From Streptomyces sp. NBC_00461 (GTDB lineage Bacteria > Actinomycetota > Actinomycetes > Streptomycetales > Streptomycetaceae), in the NCBI RefSeq assembly GCF_036013935.1, contig NZ_CP107902.1, positions 1,426,001-1,490,000 on the forward strand: DNA of 64,000 bases, written 5' to 3'. Positions 46,054 to 54,194 of the stretch are shown one piece after another. Within the stretch, counting starts at the first letter, position 1; each line of letters begins with the position of its first letter. Below the pieces are notes generated by a model that worked only from the letters and a program-made list of their open reading frames with translations, was not told where the DNA came from and ran no database searches. Position numbers and translations under genes: made by a program.

Positions 46054-47214
46054 TCATCTGATGGACACGCGGAGGATCTTGTCCTTGCCGTATCCGGCGT
46101 CGCTGGTGCCGAGCCACAGTTCGTCCGAGCCGGGCACCTTCGCGATGCCGCGCAGGCGGCCGAACTGGCCGGCGTAGAAGTCGACCGGCTTGCCGACGCG
46201 CTCACTGTTCCCGTCGATCGGGATGCGCCACAGCCGCTTGCCGCGGAGGCAGGAGACGTAGAGGACGTTGTGCACGACGGCGATCTGCGCGGGCACTCCC
46301 CCCGACCCGGGGGCGAAGACGACGCTCGGGTCGGTCAGGCCCTTGCGGCCGCAGGAACCCTCGCAGGTGGGCCAGCCGTAGTTGCCGCCCGGCTTGATGA
46401 GGTTGACCTCGTCCCACGTCTGGTCGCCGATCTCCGCCTCCCACAGGTGGCCGTTGCTGTCGAAGGCCAGGCCCTCCGGATTGCGGTGCCCGTAGCTGTA
46501 GACGCGGTTGCCGAACGGGTTGCCCGGGGCCGCGGCGCCGGTCCTGGTGATCCGGAGGATCTTTCCGTTGAGCGACTTCTTGTCCTGCGCGAGCTTCGGC
46601 TGATAGGCCTCGCCGGTCGAGACGTAGAGGTATCCGTCGGGGCCGAAGACGATCTGTCCGCCGTTGTGGTTCCCGATCCTCTTGATACCCGTGATCAGTG
46701 TCTTGTAATGGCTGAGCGACTTGCCGTCGTAGTCCATGCGGACGATGCGGGTCTCAGTTCTCGTGGTGTGCACGAAGAACACCTGCTTGTCCGTCTTGCC
46801 GTTCCAGGTCGGTGACGGAGCGACACCCAGCAGACCGCCGGGGCCGTCGTCATAGGGCTCGGGGACGGTGTACGGCACCTCGCCGACCCTCTTCTTGGTG
46901 CCGTCGCGGTCGAGGCGGAAGACCTGGGAGTCGAGTCGCTGGGTCACCAGTGCCGAGCGTCCGTCCGGCATGAAGGTGATGTCCCAAGGCGTCTGCCATC
47001 CCGTGGAGACGGTGGTGACGTCGGCCGGTGCGCCGCTGTCGGTGGCGTCGGTGGCGTCAGCGGTGTCCATGACGGCGATCTCGGCCGAGGTGGGCGCCGC
47101 CGCGGCCGCGGGCGCCGGCTGCGAAAGACCGGCCGCGAGCAGTGCGGCCGAAACGGCGAGCGAGGCGAGGACGAACCGGGCGGGACGCCGCACCCAGCGG
47201 CGTGGATCTGTCAT
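46054..47214 (-). CDS. Exported PQQ-dependent aldose sugar dehydrogenase
   Basis: A 386-residue secreted six-bladed quinoprotein. The signal peptide covers about residues 1-40 (RRPARFVLASLAV to APAAAAA). Key pieces of the soluble glucose dehydrogenase family are WDITFMPDGR, GLLGVAPSPTW, the catalytic His in RIGNHNGGQIVFGPDG, and GHRNPEGLAFD. Cys pairs in CEGSCGRKG suggest extracellular disulfides. It precedes pqqA by 40 bases in the same direction, so enzyme and cofactor genes probably share a transcript. Sugar preference is unknown. Confidence 0.92.
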   Translation of the reverse strand: MTDPRRWVRRPARFVLASLAVSAALLAAGLSQPAPAAAAAPTSAEIAVMDTADATDATDSGAPADVTTVSTGWQTPWDITFMPDGRSALVTQRLDSQVFRLDRDGTKKRVGEVPYTVPEPYDDGPGGLLGVAPSPTWNGKTDKQVFFVHTTRTETRIVRMDYDGKSLSHYKTLITGIKRIGNHNGGQIVFGPDGYLYVSTGEAYQPKLAQDKKSLNGKILRITRTGAAAPGNPFGNRVYSYGHRNPEGLAFDSNGHLWEAEIGDQTWDEVNLIKPGGNYGWPTCEGSCGRKGLTDPSVVFAPGSGGVPAQIAVVHNVLYVSCLRGKRLWRIPIDGNSERVGKPVDFYAGQFGRLRGIAKVPGSDELWLGTSDAGYGKDKILRVSIR

Positions 47215-47536
47215 GCGACACCCTTCGTCGTGCCTTGAGTGAGCCGTCGTGGTGCGGCGTGTCCACATGGCCGCGAAAAGCAGGGTATTTCCCGGATGTC
47301 GCCATGCTCTGCATTGAAATCATGACGATGGGCGCCCGATCTGCCATTCGGATGAGCCATGGGGGTGAGGCGCGGACGCGGACGGATGCGGGGTGGCCGG
47401 TCTGCGCCGCTCAATCGCGCGGCCCCTTCGAGCAAGTGGCCTACAGTGCAAGGGACTTGACGATGGACTTGACGATGAGCAGGCCCGGCGGGGGCGCCTT
47501 CCACGAGGCCGCGTGTCCGGCCACGGAAGGAGCGCG
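47215..47536. other. Gap between the sugar dehydrogenase and a small Tat leader gene
   Basis: About 320 bp with the promoter of the leftward PQQ operon and no gene I accept. It contains GGACTTGACGAT twice in perfect tandem (47453-47476). Confidence 0.5.
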
Positions 47537-47752
47537 ATGCGTCCCGTCCGCCCAACTCGCCGTGTTCTTCTGACCGGTGGCCTCGCAGCCGTCGCCGCCG
47601 CCGTCGCATCACCGGTCGCCGCCGCCGCTCCCACGCGGAGACCGTCCGTCGCACCGGCGGCCGGTTCCATCCCCCTCCGCCGGACAGCCGCAACCGGGCG
47701 TGACGCCGCAGGAGGGGGTGCGAGGGGCCCGTACGGGGGACAATCGCGGTAA
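47537..47752 (+). pseudogene. Tat signal peptide with a short tail, probably truncated exported protein
   Basis: ATG at 47537 follows GGAAGGAG. The 71-residue product begins PVRPTRRVLLTGGLAAVAAA, a twin-arginine leader ending near SPVAAAAP, then only about 40 low-complexity residues before the stop. No enzyme domain follows. It looks like the front of a larger secreted protein that lost its body, but a tiny exported peptide is possible. Confidence 0.5.
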
Positions 47753-47777
47753 GGAACATCCTGTCAGGGAGGTCCTC

Positions 47778-48500
47778 ATGCCGCTGTCGTCACCCGGTGC
47801 CACCAAGGTGGCGCGGGATCCCGTGCACCACCCGCTGTTCGCCCGGTTCTACGCCCGGGTCAGCGTGGGGGCCGAGACCCGGATGGGCATGGGCGCCGTC
47901 CGCGACCGGCTCCTGACCGGGCTGTCCGGGCGGGTCATCGAGATCGGCGCGGGCAACGGCCTGAACTTCGCGCACTATCCGGGCACCGTCTCGGAAGTCG
48001 TCGCACTCGAACCCGAGCGCCGGCTGCGGCAGTTGGCCGTCGAGGCCGCGCTGCGCTCCCAGGTGCCCGTGGATGTCGTGCCGGCGGCCGCGGAGGCACT
48101 GCCCGTCAAGAGCGAGGCCTTCGACGCGGCGGTGGTCTCGCTGGTGCTGTGCAGTGTGCGGGACGTGCCGCGGGCGCTGGCCGAGCTACGGCGTGTGCTG
48201 CGACCCGGTGGAGTCGTACGGTTCTTCGAGCACGGCCGGGGTGGCGGGCCGGCGATGACCTTCACCCAGCGCGCCCTGGACCGCACACTGTGGCCGCCGC
48301 TCAACGGCGGCTGCCATCTGGCCCGCGACCCGATCGCCGCGCTGCGGGACGCCGGATTCGAACTCGGCCCCTACCGGCGGGTGCTGATGCCGGAGACGGG
48401 GCCGAAGCTGCCCACCTCGTACTGCGTGCTCGGCACGGCGTGGCGGCCGCAGGTCAGGGATGCCGAGGGCGATGCCGGGGACCCGGCCGCGAAGAAGTGA
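47778..48500 (+). CDS. Class I SAM-dependent methyltransferase
   Basis: A 240-residue methyltransferase of the Methyltransf_11 type: SAM motif VIEIGAGNGLNFAHYP, acidic end VVALEPE, LPVKSEAFDAAVVSLVLCS and LRRVLRPGGVVRFFEHG. GGGAGG precedes the ATG. It resembles phosphatidylethanolamine/ubiquinone-type methyltransferases; the acceptor cannot be told. Confidence 0.85.
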   Translation: MPLSSPGATKVARDPVHHPLFARFYARVSVGAETRMGMGAVRDRLLTGLSGRVIEIGAGNGLNFAHYPGTVSEVVALEPERRLRQLAVEAALRSQVPVDVVPAAAEALPVKSEAFDAAVVSLVLCSVRDVPRALAELRRVLRPGGVVRFFEHGRGGGPAMTFTQRALDRTLWPPLNGGCHLARDPIAALRDAGFELGPYRRVLMPETGPKLPTSYCVLGTAWRPQVRDAEGDAGDPAAKK

Positions 48501-48514
48501 TCACGGCCGGCTGA

Positions 48515-48889
48515 TCACACCGTCCATTGCCGCAGCTCCGCCGCGATGTCGTACACCGAGGCCTCGCCGCTCTTGACCAGACGGGCCAGTTCGCGGACCT
48601 GCACGGGCGAGGTGGTGACCTTGAGGCCGCTGGCGACCAGGTAGGCGTACGCGACGGCGGAGGCGAACAGCGCGTTCGAGCGCTCCAGCGCCGGGACGTG
48701 CAGGAGGAGCTGGAGCAGCGAGGCCGCACGCGCGTGCGGGCTGTCGTAGACGGGGACGTCGAATATCTCCGCCTCGTGGCGTGCGACCGCGGCGACCAGG
48801 GCACCCCAGTCGGTGACCTGGGGGTCCCCTGGCGTGTTCTGTTCGGCGAGCATGAGGAGCCAGGCGAGGTCGATTCTGAGATGACTCAA
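48515..48889 (-). CDS. Fic/Doc-family toxin component
   Basis: A 124-residue helical protein of the type annotated in Streptomyces as a Fic-family toxin component. Core pieces are HEAEIFDVPVYDSPHARAASLLQLLLH and SNALFASAVAYAYLVASGLKV, in which the Doc-like HPFxDGNGR loop is not conserved, so AMP-transfer or kinase activity is doubtful. It follows the ribbon-helix-helix antitoxin gene by 4 bases. Confidence 0.72.
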   Translation of the reverse strand: MSHLRIDLAWLLMLAEQNTPGDPQVTDWGALVAAVARHEAEIFDVPVYDSPHARAASLLQLLLHVPALERSNALFASAVAYAYLVASGLKVTTSPVQVRELARLVKSGEASVYDIAAELRQWTV

Positions 48890-48893
48890 GGGA

Positions 48894-49136
48894 TCAGTGA
48901 CGACCTTCGTCGCGCCCGGCCTCGCGGTCCGTCTCGAACTCCTCCGCGAAGACGGCCTCGTACTGCTTCATGAAGTCGGCGGCGGCCTCGACGAACGTGT
49001 GGCCCACCTCGCCGGTGTCCTGTCTGACCAGCTCTTCTATATAGCGATTGACGCTCACGCCGCGGGCCAGCGCACGCTCGCGGGCGGCGCGGGCGGTGCC
49101 TTCGTCCACTCGTACGTTCAACTGGGTCTTCGCCAT
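48894..49136 (-). CDS. Ribbon-helix-helix antitoxin
   Basis: An 80-residue protein: TQLNVRVDEGTARAARERAL and GVSVNRYIEELV form a CopG-type DNA-binding ribbon-helix-helix; the acidic C-terminal half would cover the toxin. Repeated GCTAGCACC elements start 9 bases before its ATG and are the likely autoregulatory site. Confidence 0.85.
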   Translation of the reverse strand: MAKTQLNVRVDEGTARAARERALARGVSVNRYIEELVRQDTGEVGHTFVEAAADFMKQYEAVFAEEFETDREAGRDEGRH

Positions 49137-49138
49137 AC

Positions 49139-49167
49139 CTAGAAGCTAGCACCAAGGCGCTAGCACC
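49139..49167. promoter_or_regulatory. Toxin-antitoxin operator candidate
   Basis: GCTAGCACC is present at 49145-49153 and 49159-49167, 14 bp apart, with a third CTAG at 49139. CTAG is rare in high-GC genomes, and the cluster abuts the antitoxin start, as expected for a CopG-type site. Confidence 0.5.
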
Positions 49168-49335
49168 GACAAGAGGCCCCCGACGGGTGGAGAGTGCCCC
49201 TTACACCGGCATCAGGGGCACGACCTGGGGTGGAGACCCGCCCGCACTCACGGAGGATTTCGACTGTGGGCCGGATCACACTACGCTCGGCCGGGACGAA
49301 GGAGTCCGTACGTCCACGTGAGCGAGGAGGCAGCC

Positions 49336-50199
49336 TTGTCCACACCTGCTGCGGAGCAGGCCCGGGGCCATGCGTCGGCCGACGGGATCGCGGCCCGCGC
49401 CCGCGGTCTGACCAAGGCGTACGGCTCGGGCGAGACAACCGTGCTGGCCCTCGACTCGGTGGACGTCGACATCGCGCGCGGCCGCTTCACCGCGGTCATG
49501 GGGCCCTCGGGTTCCGGGAAGTCCACGCTGATGCACTGTCTGGCGGGCCTCGACACGGTGTCGGCCGGCCAGGTGTGGCTCGGCGACACCGAGATCACCG
49601 GGCTGAAGGACCGCGAGCTGACGCGTCTGCGCCGGGACCGGATCGGCTTCATGTTCCAGTCGTTCAACCTCATTCCGACGCTGAACGCGGCCGAGAACAT
49701 CACCCTGCCCATGGACATCGCGGGCAAGAAGCCCGACGAGAAGTGGCTGGACCAGGTCATCGACACGCTGGGGCTGCGCGACCGGCTGAAGCACCGGCCC
49801 GCCGAGTTGTCGGGCGGTCAGCAGCAACGCGTGGCCTGCGCGCGGGCGCTGGCCTCCCGGCCCGAGCTGATCTTCGCCGACGAGCCGACCGGCAACCTCG
49901 ACTCGCGGGCCGGCCTGGAGGTTCTCGGCTTCCTGCGGGATGCCGTCGACCAGCTGGGCCAGACCGTCGTGATGGTCACTCACGACCCCGGCGCCGCCGC
50001 CCACTCCGACCTGGTGGTCTTCCTCGGGGACGGGCGCATCGTCGACGAGATGGAGCAGCCGTCGGCGGAGGCGGTGCTGGAGCGGATGAAGCGGTTCGAC
50101 GTGATCCGCAGCAAGTTCGAGGGCGACGGCGCCCCCTCCGACGGCGTGACCGGTACCGACGTGCCCCTCGACACCCTCGACACCTTCGACAAGGACTGA
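49336..50199 (+). CDS. ABC transporter ATPase (LolD/MacB type)
   Basis: A 287-residue ATPase: Walker A GPSGSGKSTL, Q-loop FMFQSFNL, signature LSGGQQQRV, Walker B LIFADEPTGNLDSR and switch His in VTHDP. TTG at 49336 has AGGAGG 6 bases upstream; GTG at 49318 is in frame but poorly placed. The tail carries a repeat-like DTLDTFDKD. It pairs with the FtsX permease 3 bases downstream. Confidence 0.93.
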   Translation: MSTPAAEQARGHASADGIAARARGLTKAYGSGETTVLALDSVDVDIARGRFTAVMGPSGSGKSTLMHCLAGLDTVSAGQVWLGDTEITGLKDRELTRLRRDRIGFMFQSFNLIPTLNAAENITLPMDIAGKKPDEKWLDQVIDTLGLRDRLKHRPAELSGGQQQRVACARALASRPELIFADEPTGNLDSRAGLEVLGFLRDAVDQLGQTVVMVTHDPGAAAHSDLVVFLGDGRIVDEMEQPSAEAVLERMKRFDVIRSKFEGDGAPSDGVTGTDVPLDTLDTFDKD

Positions 50200-50202
50200 A
50201 CC

Positions 50203-52770
50203 GTGCTGAAGGCGACGCTCCGCAGCTTCCTCGCCCACAAGGGGCGGCTGCTGCTCTCCGCGCTGGCGATCGTGCTGTCCGTGGCGTTCGTCGCGGGCAG
50301 CCTGATCTTCTCCGACACGGTCACCCGCACCTTCGACCGGCTGTTCGCCTCCACCTCCGCCGATGTGACGGTGGAGCCGAAGGAGGACCTCAAGTCGCAG
50401 GTGCCGACGGGGGCGGTCGACACCGTGCCCGCCTCGCTCGCCGCCCGGGTGGCGAAGGTCGACGGGGTCGCGTCGGCGCACCCGGACGTGAGCGTCCAGA
50501 ACATCACGGTCGTCGACAGCAGGAACAAGTCGGTCGGGCCGACCACCGGCGCGCCCACCATCGCCTCCGACTGGTACCTCACCGCCCGCAGCCCGGTGAA
50601 GCTGACCTCGGGGCACGCCCCGCACGGCCGCGGCGAGGCGCTCCTGGACGCCGACACCGCCGACAAGAAGCACGTGCGGATCGGCGACACCCTGACCGTG
50701 CTCGCCCAGCCGGGCAGCTTCCAGGTCGAGATCGTCGGCATCGCCACCTTCACCACGACCAACCCGGGTGCGGCCCTGGTCTTCCTCGACCCGAAGACGG
50801 CCCCGACACAACTGCTCGGCTCGGCGGGCAAGGCGACCAGTATTTCGGTGGACGCGGCCAAGGGCGTGAGCGACGCGACGCTCAAGAGCCGGGTCACCGC
50901 CGCGGTCGGCACCCGCGGCCACGACATCAAGACCGCCGACGAACAGGCCAAGTCGGCCGCGCAGGACCTCGGCGGATTCCTCGACGTCATCAAGTACGTG
51001 ATGCTCGGCTTCGCCGGGATCGCCGTCCTGGTCGGCGTCTTCCTGATCGTCAACACGTTCTCCATGCTGATCGCCCAGCGCACCCGTGAACTCGGACTGC
51101 TCAGGGCCCTCGGCGCGGACCGGCGCCAGGTGCGGCGGTCCGTGCTCACCGAGGCTCTTCTGCTCGGCCTGGTCGGCTCGACGCTGGGCCTCGCCGTGGG
51201 CATCGGGCTCGCGGCCGGGCTGATCAAACTCATGGGCACGTTCGGCATGAACCTCAAGACCGCGGAGATGGTGGTCGGTTGGGGCACCCCGGTGGCGGCG
51301 TACGTCGTCGGGATCGGCGTCACCTTCGTCGCGGCGTACCTCCCGGCCCGGCGCGCGGCGGGTGTCTCGCCCATGGCCGCACTCGCGGACGCCGAGATCG
51401 CCGGTGTGGGGCGGCCGTTGCGGACGCGGGCGATCGTGGGCTCGGTGGTCGGAGTGCTCGGCGCCGCGGCGCTCGTCGGCTGTGCCACCGCGTCGAAGAC
51501 GGCCTCGGCGGCCTCCCTGCTGGGGCTCGGCGTCGTCCTGACGCTGATCGCGACCGTGATCGCGGGCCCGATCCTCGTCCGCCCCGTCATCCGGGTCCTC
51601 GGCGGGGCCTTCCCCGCCCTGTTCGGCCCGGTCGGCCGCATGAGCCAGCGCAACGCGCTGCGCAACCCGCGCCGCACGGGTGCCACCGCGGCCGCCCTCA
51701 TGGTGGGCCTGGCCCTGGTCGGCGGCATGTCGGTGGCCAGCGCCTCCATGTCCAAGTCCTTCGACCAGCAGATCGACAAGACCCTCGGCGCCGACTTCAT
51801 CGTCCAGAACAGCAACTTCGTGCCGTTCTCCCAGGAGGTCACCGACAAGGTGCGCCACACGAAGGGCGTGGGGGACGTGGTGCGGCAGCGGTTCACCCCG
51901 ATCGCCGTACGGCTGCCGGACGGCAAGCGCGTCAAGACGACCGCCGCTGGCTACGGCGACGGGGTCGACGACGTCGCACACGTGACGTACGCGGCCGGAA
52001 ACACGGCGGCGGCGCTCGCGGACGGCAACATCGCCATGGACGTCGAGTTCGCGAAGGACCACCACGTCCGGATCGGCAGCACGATCCCGGTCGAGTTCCC
52101 CGCCGGACGGAAGACCACCCTCAAGGTCGCCGCCCTCACCGACCAGGGCGGCGCCAACGGGTTCGGGATGCAGGGCGGGCTCTTCGTCGGTCTCTCGACG
52201 ATCGAGAAGTACGTCCCGGGCGGCCAGGACTCCGCGCTCTACGTCAACGCCGCCCCCGGCACCAGCCCCGACCAGTTGCGCTCCCGCCTGGAGAAGACGC
52301 TCGACCCGTACCCCCAGGTCCAGGTCCGCGACCAGGCCGACTACAAGAAGCTGGTGCACGACCAGATCGCCGTACTGCTCTATCTCGTGTACGCGCTGCT
52401 CGGGCTGGCGATCATCATCGCGGTGCTCGGCGTCGTCAACACCCTTGCCCTGTCAGTCGTGGAGCGCACTCGGGAGATCGGACTGCTGCGGGCCATCGGG
52501 CTCGCCCGGCGGCAGTTGCGCCGGATGATCCGGCTGGAGTCGGTGGTGATCGCGGTGTTCGGCGCGGTGCTGGGCCTGGCACTGGGCCTGATCTGGGGCG
52601 TGTGCACCCAGCAGGTGCTGGCGCTGCAGGGCATGAAGGCGCTCGCGATCCCGTGGACCACGATCGCCGCGGTGGTGGTCGGTTCGGCGGTGGTGGGCAT
52701 CGTGGCAGCACTGCTGCCGGCGTTGCGTGCATCCCGCATGAATGTGCTGGCGGCCATCGCGCACGAGTGA
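50203..52770 (+). CDS. Large FtsX-family ABC permease
   Basis: An 855-residue permease with N-terminal membrane anchor (about 15-40), an external MacB-like domain (about 45-255), a first FtsX block (about 260-390), two more segments, another anchor and external domain (about 490-710), and a second FtsX block (about 715-850). FtsX marks are TRELGLLRALGADRRQVRRS and its repeat TREIGLLRAIGLARRQLRR. Such two-repeat proteins act alone with a LolD-type ATPase, exporting peptides or lipoproteins, or resisting antibiotics. GTG at 50203. Confidence 0.92.
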   Translation: MLKATLRSFLAHKGRLLLSALAIVLSVAFVAGSLIFSDTVTRTFDRLFASTSADVTVEPKEDLKSQVPTGAVDTVPASLAARVAKVDGVASAHPDVSVQNITVVDSRNKSVGPTTGAPTIASDWYLTARSPVKLTSGHAPHGRGEALLDADTADKKHVRIGDTLTVLAQPGSFQVEIVGIATFTTTNPGAALVFLDPKTAPTQLLGSAGKATSISVDAAKGVSDATLKSRVTAAVGTRGHDIKTADEQAKSAAQDLGGFLDVIKYVMLGFAGIAVLVGVFLIVNTFSMLIAQRTRELGLLRALGADRRQVRRSVLTEALLLGLVGSTLGLAVGIGLAAGLIKLMGTFGMNLKTAEMVVGWGTPVAAYVVGIGVTFVAAYLPARRAAGVSPMAALADAEIAGVGRPLRTRAIVGSVVGVLGAAALVGCATASKTASAASLLGLGVVLTLIATVIAGPILVRPVIRVLGGAFPALFGPVGRMSQRNALRNPRRTGATAAALMVGLALVGGMSVASASMSKSFDQQIDKTLGADFIVQNSNFVPFSQEVTDKVRHTKGVGDVVRQRFTPIAVRLPDGKRVKTTAAGYGDGVDDVAHVTYAAGNTAAALADGNIAMDVEFAKDHHVRIGSTIPVEFPAGRKTTLKVAALTDQGGANGFGMQGGLFVGLSTIEKYVPGGQDSALYVNAAPGTSPDQLRSRLEKTLDPYPQVQVRDQADYKKLVHDQIAVLLYLVYALLGLAIIIAVLGVVNTLALSVVERTREIGLLRAIGLARRQLRRMIRLESVVIAVFGAVLGLALGLIWGVCTQQVLALQGMKALAIPWTTIAAVVVGSAVVGIVAALLPALRASRMNVLAAIAHE

Positions 52771-53279
52771 GGGAATCGCGGCGCGTTCTCAAGTCCCTTG
52801 CCGGTGAGGAGAGTTCATGCCGCCTCCGTTGCGCTTCGGTGCCGGCCCGGTCAGCCCCGCGCCCGCCGACGATCGGACCTCGACGGCAACCTGCCAGGCG
52901 CACCGCTACGCCCGGCCGGCGGACGCTTCACACCCACGCGGGTCGAAACACGTCGCGCGTTCGAGGGGCCCGGCCCGGCCTTTCCCGCGCCGGTTCACCC
53001 CACGGCGCTCGCCCCAGGCACCCCACGCCCCCCGGCCCGGGAGCCGGCTGCCCCGGCGCCTTGGGGAAGCGTGTGGCCCCGTTCCAGAGGCCGGTCATCA
53101 GCGAGCCGTGCCAGTGCCGCAGGAGGTCGGTGCCGCAGCAGGAGCACGGCCGGGCCGCCTGTTCGTCTTCGTCGACCCGCTCGGGGTGGAGCGTGACGCG
53201 AACGGCCCGGCCACCCAGGTGGCGTACCCGCCGGGTGGAAAGCATGCGGTGTGACGTGGACTCTGCCCGGAGCCGATGC
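52771..53279. other. Region without an assignable gene
   Basis: About 510 bp. A plus-strand frame from ATG 52817 (after GAGGAG) to 53254 and a minus-strand frame over 52928-53281 both show high third-position GC and overlap, so they cannot both be real. The minus frame codes a zinc-ribbon-like RPCSCCGTDLLRHWHGS. I recognise neither. It lies between the permease and a DNA ligase remnant and may be decayed DNA. Confidence 0.4.
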
Positions 53280-53486
53280 ATGACCACGCCCGTGCCTGAG
53301 TCCGACCTGCGGCCGGGCTGGGCGGGCGAGCCGAAGGTCGATGGCCACCGGACCGTGCCGTGACGGACCGAGGACAGCGTCCGGCTGCAGTCGCGTACCG
53401 GCCGCGACGTCACCACGCTCCGGATGGACCTGGCCGTGGCCGCCACGCGCCTGCCGCCCGGCGTGGTCCTGGACGGCGTTATGTGA
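53280..53486 (+). pseudogene. ATP-dependent DNA ligase fragment with internal stop
   Basis: In one frame: GWAGEPKVDGHRTVP, a TGA, then DSVRLQSRTGRDVT and ATRLPPGVVLDGVM, then a stop. EPKVDGHR is the nucleotidyl-transfer motif KxDGxR of ATP-dependent ligases; LQSRTGRD and VLDG are the next conserved blocks. Only about 65 codons of a gene of 900 bp or more remain, and the in-frame TGA breaks it. Confidence 0.78.
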
Positions 53487-53581
53487 CCTGTGGGGGTGTC
53501 TCAGCCCCAAGGTGTCTCAGGCGGCGCAGCTCCCATGGCCGAGACGTGACGGGCGTCGCGGCCATGTGCCGCAGCGGCAGC

Positions 53582-53920
53582 TCAGAGGTGGCCGTCCAGG
53601 AACTTCCGTACCTCGGTGGTGGTCATGGGCCCCGTGCCGTGCGCCACCGCCTCTCCCTCCTTCAGCAGGACGTAGGACGGGGCTCCGGTGATCCCGTATC
53701 GCTCGGTCGCAGCCGGACAACGCGTGATGTCGGCGCGGACGGCCGTCAGGCGGCCCATGTAGTCGTCGGCGATGCCACCCACGACGAGGTCCATCACCCG
53801 GCAGGGCTCGATTGCCTTGGGCCATGTCCCGGTGAAGTACGCGAGGACCGGAACCGCGCTCATCCCGAGGATGAAATTGAACTCCGCGTCCTCACGGGGT
53901 CGGTGAACCCGCTTCGTCAT
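53582..53920 (-). CDS. Thioredoxin-like protein lacking the first active-site cysteine
   Basis: A 112-residue thioredoxin fold: VPVLAYFTGTWP, VRADITRCPAATERYGITGAPSYVLLKEG, and KFLDGHL at the end. The usual WCGPC reads WPKAIEPC: the resolving Cys is present but the nucleophile position is Ile, with three extra residues. Similar variants occur in other Streptomyces as I recall, so this is a stable subfamily. Disulfide reduction is unlikely; binding or chaperone action is possible. AGGAG precedes ATG 53920. Confidence 0.82.
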   Translation of the reverse strand: MTKRVHRPREDAEFNFILGMSAVPVLAYFTGTWPKAIEPCRVMDLVVGGIADDYMGRLTAVRADITRCPAATERYGITGAPSYVLLKEGEAVAHGTGPMTTTEVRKFLDGHL

Positions 53921-54194
53921 GGAAGCTCCTGACTTCACGTTCCGTCATTCCACCCCCATCATCCCTCGCGCGGTGTGCCAGGCCGGCCCGGTCGGTCGTC
54001 CGGTTGACCTGCCGGAAGGGAGACACGGGGCGCATCGTCCACCGGATCCAGTCGAGCCGTATCCGCCACCGCGCTTCTCAGAGACAGGGCCCCGACGGGC
54101 TTCCCGAGGCGTTGTCTGGTCTTCACGTCAACCCCTGGTCTCAGCGGATTCCTGGACCGCTCGCGGACGCGGTCGTGGACGGTCGAAGTACGCG

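Noticed and set aside
49276..52359. A 1,027-residue open frame on the minus strand
   Set aside because: It is the shadow of the ABC transporter genes, which have clear ATPase and FtsX motifs on the plus strand.
52817..53254. A 145-residue plus-strand frame with a GAGGAG site
   Set aside because: Composition is Arg/Pro-rich without a recognisable domain, and an equally GC3-rich minus frame overlaps it; I could not decide that either is a gene.
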